NCBI GenBank assembly: GCA_964464755.1
Contig: CAYXGZ010000042.1
Coordinates: 1-31,858 of the forward strand
DNA from: CAYXGZ01 sp964464755
Lineage (GTDB): Bacteria > Planctomycetota > MHYJ01 > JACPRB01
Reading direction: 5' to 3'
DNA: 31,858 nucleotides
Position 1 is the first letter of the stretch; each line of letters starts with the position of its first letter. The position numbers were made by a program, and so were the translations under genes. The notes beneath the pieces are model-generated. The model did no database searches and had not been told where the DNA came from. It saw only the letters and a program-made list of their open reading frames with translations. This document shows, in pieces, positions 17,587 through 24,229 of the stretch.

Positions 17587-19038
17587 CTATTCCTTCGCCT
17601 CCCAGAACTTCTTGAGCTCCTCGAGGTCCTGGAGGATGCGGGGCTCGGTCCGCGCCGCCCCGAGCCGCAGCGCCGCGTCGTAGTGCCCCTGCGCGTCGTC
17701 CTTCTTGCGCCGCTTCTGGATCACGGCGAGGTTGCGGCGGACCTCGTAGCTGCCGTCGGGCAGGCCGGCCTTCTTGTCGGCCTCCCAGGCCTTCAGGAGC
17801 GTGTCGACGGCCTTCTGGAACTGGCCGTCGCCCGAGCCGGCCGCGCCGATCTCCTCCTCGAAGAACGCGAGGTTGTTCAGCACCGAGGCGACGAGCGCCG
17901 CGTTCGCGGGCTCCGCGTCGGGGATCGCCGTCGAGGCCGTGCGCAGCGAGGTCATCGCCTTGTTCATGAGGTTGCCGCGGTCCGACTTCGAGAGGCCCGG
18001 GGCCGTGGCCCGCTCGGTGTGGAGCACCGCGCGGCCGTAATCCACCCAGACGTTGCCCTTCAGCTTCGGCTGGTTGTCCAGGAACTCGACCGCGCGGTTG
18101 AAGCCCTCCTTGTCCCCCGCCTTCGAGTAGGCGGCGGCGCTCGCGAGGACGAGCTGCACCCAGGGGTCGATGATCGCGTCGGAGTCCTTCGACGAGGTCC
18201 AGCGGTTGCGCAGGATGTTCAGCCGGTCGTTGAGCTTCGCCGCGCGGACGCTCTCGAGCGTCCAGGCCGATCCGGCGATCTGCTGGGCCTCCATGTAGAG
18301 CTGGTTGACCTCGAGCGCCAGCGAGCTGGGCAGCTGGGCCCGGCAGGCCGAGAAGTGGCGCCCGGCCTCCGCGTTGTACGTCTCCCCCGCCATCGAGCGG
18401 CCCAGGCCCGAGAGCAGGTCGATCCAGCCCTCGCGGGACAGCGATCCGCCGGGCCCGCGCTTCAGGATCGCCTGGAACGCGTCGCGGCACTTCGAGATCT
18501 TCGTCTTGTCGCCCGCGCGCACCGCGGCGATCAGCTCGCCCGTCGCCAGGCCGATGTGCGCCTCGAGGCAGCTGTCGTCGGCCGTCTTGGCCTCGACGAG
18601 GACCTCGCGGGCGTCCTTGAGCAGGTCGGCCTGCTTCTTCGCGTCCTTCTCCTCGTCGGCCTGGCGGAGCAGGACGATGCCCTTCCCCGCCAGCGCGGAG
18701 GCGCGCTTCTCGGGGCCGGCGATCAGCTTCTCGTACTCGGCCAGCGCGGCCCCGTACTGGCGGGACTCGACCAGCGTCCGGGCCAGCAGCTCCCGGGCCT
18801 CGACGTGCGAGGAGCCCCAGGCGAGGGCCGAGTCCACCGCGGGCTTCACGTCGGCGCGCCGGCCGCCGTCCGCGGCGGCCATGGCCGCGAGGTAGTTCGA
18901 CTTGAGGAGGTACTTCGACACCGCGAGGTACAGGAAGACCAGCGAGATCAGCGCGAGGCCGCCCGCGACCATGGTGAAGATCCGGGACTGCGAGGTCCAC
19001 TCGGTCTTCTTGCCGCCCTCGATCTTCTCGATGGCCAT
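17587..19038 (-). CDS. Membrane-anchored TPR-repeat protein
   Basis: 483 residues. A short cytoplasmic head is followed by a transmembrane helix (IFTMVAGGLALISLVFLYLAV, about 20-40) and a long helical region of tetratricopeptide type (for example EARELLARTLVESRQYGAALAEYEKLIAG and NNLAFFEEEIGAAGSGDGQFQKAVDTLLKAWE). TPRs are protein-binding scaffolds. The start ATG shares one base with the stop of the S26-like gene (TAATG), so translation is coupled. The domain probably lies on the outer face of the membrane with the S26-like domain, where they may meet. No specific family recognised. Confidence 0.85.
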   Translation of the reverse strand: MAIEKIEGGKKTEWTSQSRIFTMVAGGLALISLVFLYLAVSKYLLKSNYLAAMAAADGGRRADVKPAVDSALAWGSSHVEARELLARTLVESRQYGAALAEYEKLIAGPEKRASALAGKGIVLLRQADEEKDAKKQADLLKDAREVLVEAKTADDSCLEAHIGLATGELIAAVRAGDKTKISKCRDAFQAILKRGPGGSLSREGWIDLLSGLGRSMAGETYNAEAGRHFSACRAQLPSSLALEVNQLYMEAQQIAGSAWTLESVRAAKLNDRLNILRNRWTSSKDSDAIIDPWVQLVLASAAAYSKAGDKEGFNRAVEFLDNQPKLKGNVWVDYGRAVLHTERATAPGLSKSDRGNLMNKAMTSLRTASTAIPDAEPANAALVASVLNNLAFFEEEIGAAGSGDGQFQKAVDTLLKAWEADKKAGLPDGSYEVRRNLAVIQKRRKKDDAQGHYDAALRLGAARTEPRILQDLEELKKFWEAKE

Positions 19039-19526
19039 TACTTCTTCACCTTGCAGAGGATGGCGCCGGCGCCGATGGGGCCGAGGCTGCGGCTGTCGTA
19101 CTTCGCGGTCTGGCGGCGGTTGTCCATGAGCAGGTAGACGCAGTCGCGCGGCACGGTGATCTCGTCGAACGAATCGTCGCTCCGGGCCCCCTGCAGGACG
19201 TACGCGGAGTCCGCCTTCTGGCCGTCCACGTAGCACTCGCCCTTCTCCATCCGAACGCGGTTCCCGGGGAGGCCCATGACGCGCGCCGCGAACGGGCGGT
19301 TGACGCCGACCTGGCGGTACTCGAAGAAGACGATGTCGCCGACCTGCAGCTGCTCCGGGGAGCGCTCCTGCTTGAGCACCCAGAGGTTGGAATTCTGGGC
19401 GATGGTCGGGCTCATGTCCCCGCCCGCCAAGGTCTTGTAGCCGCAGGAGGACCAGAAGGCCAGGCCCACCCAGACGAGGACCACGAGCACGGCGAGCTTG
19501 AGGTATCGGGTGATGATTTCGGGCAT
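19038..19526 (-). CDS. Signal peptidase I-like (S26) protein lacking both catalytic residues
   Basis: 162 residues. One N-terminal membrane helix (LAVLVVLVWVGLAFW) precedes an S26 fold whose boxes are recognisable: GGDMSPTI for the serine box, ARVMGLPGNRV for the lysine box, and MDNRRQTAKYDSRSLG for the GDNxxxSxDSR box. In active enzymes the serine box reads SMxPT and a Lys (or His in the eukaryotic type) precedes RxxGLPG. Here these positions are D37 and A81, so neither the nucleophile nor the general base is present. It should not cleave signal peptides in the usual way. It heads an operon with TPR, zinc-ribbon and lipoprotein genes. Function unknown, perhaps substrate binding. Confidence 0.85.
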   Translation of the reverse strand: MPEIITRYLKLAVLVVLVWVGLAFWSSCGYKTLAGGDMSPTIAQNSNLWVLKQERSPEQLQVGDIVFFEYRQVGVNRPFAARVMGLPGNRVRMEKGECYVDGQKADSAYVLQGARSDDSFDEITVPRDCVYLLMDNRRQTAKYDSRSLGPIGAGAILCKVKK

Positions 19527-19538
19527 CGGGAGGAACCC

Positions 19539-19566
19539 ATCTTAGTCCGGTCCCCTTGGGCGTCAA
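19539..19566 (-). promoter_or_regulatory. Sigma-70-type promoter of the S26-like operon
   Basis: On the minus strand TTGACG (19566-19561) and TAAGAT (19544-19539) are 16 bp apart. Transcription should start near 19532, leaving only about 6 bases before ATG 19526 and no ribosome binding site. Confidence 0.6.
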
Positions 19567-19613
19567 CGCTTTTCGGGGCCGGGACCCCGCTGGCGGGCCC
19601 CCGGCGCGACGGC

Positions 19614-19619
19614 TATAAT
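19614..19619 (+). promoter_or_regulatory. Leaderless promoter (-10) of aroC
   Basis: A perfect TATAAT ends exactly 6 nt before GTG 19626. No -35 close to consensus is seen (TGGCGG at the 17 bp distance). No ribosome binding site lies between. The promoter is back-to-back with that of the S26-like operon. Confidence 0.6.
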
Positions 19620-19625
19620 CGCCCC

Positions 19626-20759
19626 GTGCTGCGCTACCTCACCGCGGGGGAATCCCACGGTCCGGGCCTGCTCGCGATCGTGGAAGGCCTCCCCCACGGG
19701 GTCCCGGTCGACCTGGACTTCGTCAACGCGGAGCTCAAGCGCCGGCAGCAGGGCTACGGCCGCGGACCCCGCCAGCAGATGGAGTCGGACGCCGCGGAGC
19801 CAGTCGCCGGGGTGCGCTTCGGCAAGACCCTCGGCGGGCCCGTCGTCCTGCGAATCCCGAACAAGGTCTCGAACTCCGAGGCCCTGCCCCCGATCCACCG
19901 GCCGCGCCCCGGCCACGCCGACCTGCCCGGGGCCCTGAAGTACGGCCTCGACGACGCGCGCGACGTCGCGGAGCGGTCGAGCGCCCGGGAGACGGCCGCC
20001 CGCGTGGCCGCCGGGGCCCTGGCGAACTCCTTCCTCGCGCTCTTCGGGATCCGCGCGGTGGGCTACGTCGTCGAGATCGCGGGCCTCGCGGCACCCGCTC
20101 CCGCGGCCTCGGCCGACGCGGCGCTCGCGGCCCGGGCGACGAGCGAGTTCCACGCGCTCGACGCGTCGCGCCACGCGGAGTGGAAGGCGGCGATCGACCG
20201 CGCGAAGGGCGACGGCGACACGCTCGGCGGGGTCGTCGAGGTGAGCGCCTGGGGCCTGCCGCCGGGGCTGGGCACGCACGCGACCTGGGAGGAGAAGCTC
20301 GACGGGCGCCTGGCGCGGGCGCTGATGTCCATCCAGACCGTGAAGGCCGTCGAGATCGGCGCCGGGCTGGAGTCGGCGCGGCTCCCGGGCTCGAGATACC
20401 ACGACTCGATCGGCCCGGGGCTGGCGCGGGGCTCGAACCGCGCGGGCGGCGTCGAGGGCGGGATGACGAACGGCCAGCCGGTCGTCGTGCGCGCCGCGTG
20501 CAAGCCGCTGTCCACGCTGCGGAAGCCGCTGGGCTCGGTGGACCTGCCCACCGGGGCGCCCGCGGACGCTGCGTATGAACGCTCGGACGTCGCCGTCGTG
20601 CCCGCGGCCTCGGTGATCGCCGAGGCGGTGGTCGCCTTCGAGCTGGCGAAGGCCTTCCTCGACAAGTTCGGCGGCGATTCCCTCGACGAGACCCGGGCCC
20701 GCCACGACGTCTACAAGGCATGGCTCGACGAGGCGCGCGGTCGGGGAACTCCCGCATGA
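19626..20759 (+). CDS. aroC: Chorismate synthase
   Basis: 377 residues. The enzyme makes chorismate from 5-enolpyruvylshikimate 3-phosphate, the last step of the shikimate pathway, using reduced FMN. Signatures are the N-terminal TAGESHGPGL, the middle RPGHADLPGALKYG with ARETAARVAAGA, and the late GGVEGGMTNGQPVV. The GTG start fits the family N-terminus and the -10 spacing. The stop overlaps the ABC exporter start (ATGA). No other aromatic pathway gene is near. Confidence 0.97.
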   Translation: MLRYLTAGESHGPGLLAIVEGLPHGVPVDLDFVNAELKRRQQGYGRGPRQQMESDAAEPVAGVRFGKTLGGPVVLRIPNKVSNSEALPPIHRPRPGHADLPGALKYGLDDARDVAERSSARETAARVAAGALANSFLALFGIRAVGYVVEIAGLAAPAPAASADAALAARATSEFHALDASRHAEWKAAIDRAKGDGDTLGGVVEVSAWGLPPGLGTHATWEEKLDGRLARALMSIQTVKAVEIGAGLESARLPGSRYHDSIGPGLARGSNRAGGVEGGMTNGQPVVVRAACKPLSTLRKPLGSVDLPTGAPADAAYERSDVAVVPAASVIAEAVVAFELAKAFLDKFGGDSLDETRARHDVYKAWLDEARGRGTPA

Positions 20760-22519
20760 GCGAGGGCCCGAAGGCGAACATCTGGAAGCTGACCTGGCGC
20801 TTCCTCGCCCGCGTCCGGGACTACAAGGGCCGGCTCGCGCTCACGATCCTCGTCGTCGCCTGCGCGGGGGCGGCGAAGGTGGGCCAGGTCGGCCTGCTGA
20901 AGCCGGTCATCGACGGGCTGTCCAAGGACAACGCGACGCCCGACTGGAGCCACCTCAAGTTCATCGCGGCGGCGGCGCTGGCGCTCTCGATCGCCCAGTT
21001 CCTCTTCGGCTACCTGCAGGACGTGTTCACGAACTTCCTGACGAAGCGCGTCATCGCGGACCTCCGCAACGCCGTGACGCGGCACCTGACCTACCTGCCC
21101 CTGCGCTTCCACCACGACCGCAAGGCGGGCGACCTGATCTCGCGGGTCACGAACGACATCAACGTCATGGAGCCCGCGTCGAACTTCTACTACGACGACG
21201 CCCTGGTCCACCCGTTCATGATCCTGTTCTGCCTGATCCAGCTCTTCGCGACGAACTGGCTGCTGACGGTGGGCGTGCTGCTCGCCGTGCCGGTCTACCT
21301 CGTGCCGATCGCCCTGCTGGGGCGGCGGCTGCGTCGCGCGCGGAAGCGCAGCCTCGAGAGCCTCGGCGACATGACGCAGACGATGATGCAGACCTTCAGC
21401 GGCATCAAGATCGTGAAGGCCTTCGGGATGGAGAACGAGCAGGTCCGCGAGTTCGCGGGCACGAACGAGTCCTACTTCAAGAAGGTGATGGCCGCGGTGC
21501 GGCGGAAGGCGCTGAGCGAGAACCTGGCGCACATCTTCGTCGGCATCGGGATCATGGTGATGCTGGTCGGCGGCGGGTTCATGCTCGTGAACAAGCAGAT
21601 GACGAGCGGCGAGATGACGCAGTTCGCGGTGACCGTCGCGATCATCAACACGTCGATCCGGGAGCTGACGAAGTCGTGGAACCGGCTGCTCGACGCGTCG
21701 ACGGGCTGCGAGCGGGTCTTCGAGCTGCTCGACCTGCGGCGGGACGACGACAAGGACGGGACGATCGAGGTGAAGTCGCTCGAGGGCGGGATCACGTTCA
21801 AGGACGTGGGCTTCAGCTACGACACGGCGCCGGTGCTGACGGGGATCGACCTCGAGCTGCACCCGGGCGACGTGGTGGCGCTGGTGGGCCGCAGCGGCGC
21901 GGGCAAGAGCACGCTCTGCGACCTGCTCTGCCGCTTCTACGCGCCGACGCAGGGCCGGATCACGGTGGGCGGGACGAACCTGGCGGACGTGCGGCTGCAC
22001 AGCTGGCTGGCGCGGGTGGCGATCGTGACGCAGGAGACCTTCCTGTTCAACACGACGATCGGGGAGAACCTGCGCTTCGGTCGGCCGGACGCGACGCTCG
22101 AGGAGGTGGAGCGCGCGGCGCGGACGGCGAACATCCACGAGTTCATCCAGGGGCTGGAGAAGGGCTACGACACGCTCGTGGGCGAGCGCGGGGCGAAGCT
22201 CTCCGGCGGCGAGCGGCAGCGGCTGGCGATCGCGCGGGCCGTGCTGCGGAACCCGGACGTGCTGATCCTGGACGAGGCGACGAGCGCGCTGGACGCGGAG
22301 AACGAGCGGCTGGTGCAGGGGGCGCTGACGAACCTGATCCGGGCGGGCGGCAAGCGGCGGATCACGATCGTGATCGCGCACCGGCTCTCGACCGTGCGCG
22401 ACGCGGACCGCATCGTGGTGCTGGACGAGGGCCGGATCGCCGAGACGGGCCGCCACGACGAGCTGGTGGCCCGGGACGGCCTCTACGCGGGGCTCTACCG
22501 GACGCAGTTCGCGGGGTAG
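20756..22519 (+). CDS. ABC exporter, MsbA-like (fused membrane and ATPase domains)
   Basis: 587 residues. Residues about 20-310 hold a six-helix exporter membrane domain. The ATPase domain has Walker A GRSGAGKST (from G378), signature LSGGERQRLAIARA, Walker B VLILDEATSALD and the switch His in VIAHRLSTV. Half-transporters like this dimerise and flip lipids, lipid A, peptides or drugs; MsbA is the closest textbook model, but the substrate is not fixed by sequence. The ATG lies in an ATGA overlap with aroC, behind a weak GGGGA. An in-frame upstream GTG/ATG choice inside aroC is unnecessary. Confidence 0.93.
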   Translation: MSEGPKANIWKLTWRFLARVRDYKGRLALTILVVACAGAAKVGQVGLLKPVIDGLSKDNATPDWSHLKFIAAAALALSIAQFLFGYLQDVFTNFLTKRVIADLRNAVTRHLTYLPLRFHHDRKAGDLISRVTNDINVMEPASNFYYDDALVHPFMILFCLIQLFATNWLLTVGVLLAVPVYLVPIALLGRRLRRARKRSLESLGDMTQTMMQTFSGIKIVKAFGMENEQVREFAGTNESYFKKVMAAVRRKALSENLAHIFVGIGIMVMLVGGGFMLVNKQMTSGEMTQFAVTVAIINTSIRELTKSWNRLLDASTGCERVFELLDLRRDDDKDGTIEVKSLEGGITFKDVGFSYDTAPVLTGIDLELHPGDVVALVGRSGAGKSTLCDLLCRFYAPTQGRITVGGTNLADVRLHSWLARVAIVTQETFLFNTTIGENLRFGRPDATLEEVERAARTANIHEFIQGLEKGYDTLVGERGAKLSGGERQRLAIARAVLRNPDVLILDEATSALDAENERLVQGALTNLIRAGGKRRITIVIAHRLSTVRDADRIVVLDEGRIAETGRHDELVARDGLYAGLYRTQFAG

Positions 22520-22827
22520 CAACCTGATCCCATCTGGACGCCTCTGCAGGCCATTCCCACGATCGCACGGTATCTTTGCGTGCGATGAAGGCGATGACGG
22601 ACCGATCTACCGCAAGTACCTGCCCGCGCTGGAAGGTTCCATTGCGGTCGATTCATGAACCGGGATAGAATCCATGGCGTCGACGTGAGAACTTGGCGAC
22701 GAGGATCCCGTGCGACGTCGGGCACGCCGCCAGTTCATGGTCATGCGCCCCATCCCGATCTCGATGAAGGACAGGCCCTGATGAGCCGGCGCGTCGAATT
22801 GCCAGGTTGCCCAGTTCAGGACTAGCC
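22520..22827. other. 308 bp gap of lower GC with no convincing gene
   Basis: Hand counts give about 57-58% GC for 22561-22680, far below the flanking aroC-ABC block. Short open frames exist on both strands (for example a plus-strand frame ending at 22822, just before the next gene), but none has a ribosome binding site, a family motif or the codon pattern of the neighbours. CGATGAAGG occurs twice (22583-22591 and 22762-22770). It may be a decayed gene or insertion scar. Confidence 0.4.
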
Positions 22828-23508
22828 ATGGCTTGGTCAAAGGGTGAGGTGTTCTGGCGACTCGTTCTTCCAGCGGCGCTGCTGGTGGCGGCCCCCGTTG
22901 TCGCCTGGCACGTGGCCGGTCAAGCTCCCTGGACTTACGGCATCATCACGGCCGTGGCCTTCCTGTTCATTACGGTCGCCATGGTCGTCCGGCGCATGGT
23001 CCCGTGGCTGGGCGGCGTCCTGTGGATCGCGCATGTCTCGGTGCTCCTGGCGATCTGGGTCCTGGTCGGAAATGCCTACGCCATCAGCGACATCCACGTG
23101 GACAACTTCTCCGGCCAGCTGATCCGCATGAACCTCGACGGGAAAGCCTGGATGGAGGTCGCGGACGGCACCAGCGTGGTCCTTCCGTTGCGTTGCGGCG
23201 ACCATTCCATCGTGATCCTCGAGGCCGCCGGCAAGGAACTGGACAGGCACGACGTCGCGATCGAGGCCAGCTGCCCGTACGTCCTGAACGTCCTCGGCGG
23301 AATGCGCTACGAGTCGGGAATCGTCCATTACGGGGCCGGCAAGGCCCCCGACAAGAAGTACTTGACGGACCGGTGGATCCGCGCGAGCTTCGATTACCTG
23401 TTCCAGCAGCCGCCCAGTTCGGTGAAAGTCCAGGAAGGCACCACCTACGCGAGAACGACCTTCCTTCGTCGGACGGGGCGTTCGTCGGAACCGGTGAATC
23501 CTAGATAG
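22828..23508 (+). CDS. Orphan membrane protein with three N-terminal helices
   Basis: 226 residues from ATG 22828, with AGGA 6 bp upstream. Three hydrophobic helices (about 10-30, 38-57 and 65-90) are followed by a soluble, strand-rich domain of about 130 residues (GQLIRMNLDGKAWMEVADGTSVVLPLRCGDHSIVILEAAG is its core, here named in part only by position 95-135). The last half could be an outer sensor or carbohydrate-like beta domain. No family recognised. GC (62-70% in two hand-counted lines) is somewhat lower than the window average, and the gene stands alone between two non-coding stretches, so acquisition is possible. Confidence 0.75.
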   Translation: MAWSKGEVFWRLVLPAALLVAAPVVAWHVAGQAPWTYGIITAVAFLFITVAMVVRRMVPWLGGVLWIAHVSVLLAIWVLVGNAYAISDIHVDNFSGQLIRMNLDGKAWMEVADGTSVVLPLRCGDHSIVILEAAGKELDRHDVAIEASCPYVLNVLGGMRYESGIVHYGAGKAPDKKYLTDRWIRASFDYLFQQPPSSVKVQEGTTYARTTFLRRTGRSSEPVNPR

Positions 23509-23755
23509 GCCCGCCCCACGCGGCTCCATGCCTGGCCCTGCGTCCGACTCCTACCGCAACCGGACCGCGGTGCCCGCCGGCGCGGCCGCCGACCTTTGCA
23601 CGAGTCCGCACCTTGAATCGGCGGATCGACCTCAGACTTCCGATACGAGCTCGGGACCGTGACTGGCTGCTCCGGCGCTCCCCGGGTGTAAGGCTCCGTC
23701 CGTTGCCGACGGCTTGAGGCCACCGGCTTACTGCTCGCAGCCCCCAACCCCCGCC
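23509..23755. other. 247 bp gap with no gene seen
   Basis: Both flanking genes end here (the orphan membrane protein on the plus strand, the PTS-like gene on the minus strand). I saw no tRNA fold, terminator with T-tract or conserved frame. The minus strand just after the PTS-like stop is G-rich (about 23738-23755), which is short of a canonical four-run quadruplex. Confidence 0.4.
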
Positions 23756-24229
23756 CTACCCGAACTCCTTCGCCTCTTCCTCGCGGACGATCCGAAGGAC
23801 CTCCTCGCCGCTCTTCGCCGCGAGCAGGGCCTGGCGCATCTCCTCGTAGTTGAGGAGCCGCGCGATCGCCGCCAGCGTGCGCACGTGGTTCTGCGCGTTG
23901 CGGCGCGGGCTCACCAGCAGGATCGTGATCGTCGCCGGCTTCCCGTCCGGCGCCTGGAACGGCACGCCCGAGGGCGACAGCGCCACGGCCGCCGACGCCG
24001 CGTCGAGCAGGTCGATCCACGCGTGCGGGATCGCCACCCCGTGCCCCATCCCCGTCGAGGCCACGTTCTCGCGGGCGACCAGCGCGTCCAGCACCGCCTT
24101 CCGGTGCTCCGCCTTCACCCGCCCCTTCTCCACGAGCAGGTCCACCAGCCGCTCGATCGCCCCCCACTTGTCCTGGGCGGCGAAATCGAGCAGGACCAGG
24201 TCCTCCTTGAGCAGCCCGCTGAGGTTCAC
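23756..24229 (-). CDS. PTS IIA-like protein (fructose/PtsN type)
   Basis: 157 residues from a GTG start. The phosphorylatable histidine is H69 in VAIPHA, the centre of EIIA-Fru/EIIA-Ntr domains. GMGHG precedes it, and the ITILLVSPRRNAQNHV strand-helix and the C-terminal leucine-rich helix are also typical. No IIB/IIC permease or HPr gene is in view, so a regulatory PtsN-like role is more likely than sugar uptake. The start overlaps the valS stop (GTGA), with AAGGAG 5 bp upstream, so it is translated from the valS mRNA. That is an unusual pairing. Confidence 0.88.
   Translation of the reverse strand: MNLSGLLKEDLVLLDFAAQDKWGAIERLVDLLVEKGRVKAEHRKAVLDALVARENVASTGMGHGVAIPHAWIDLLDAASAAVALSPSGVPFQAPDGKPATITILLVSPRRNAQNHVRTLAAIARLLNYEEMRQALLAAKSGEEVLRIVREEEAKEFG

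Noticed and set aside
22540..22660. Short plus-strand frame ending in GSIAVDS, as a gene fragment
   Set aside because: No start with a ribosome binding site, no recognised motif and only about 40 codons. Left as a possible remnant within the low-GC gap.
23600..23755. tRNA-like or structured RNA in the gap before the PTS-like gene
   Set aside because: No acceptor stem or 7-base T-loop could be built. A CCGC/GCGG stem has an 11-base loop, which does not fit a tRNA.
23738..23757. G-quadruplex on the minus strand after the PTS-like stop
   Set aside because: Only three runs of three or more G are present close together, one short of the canonical motif.
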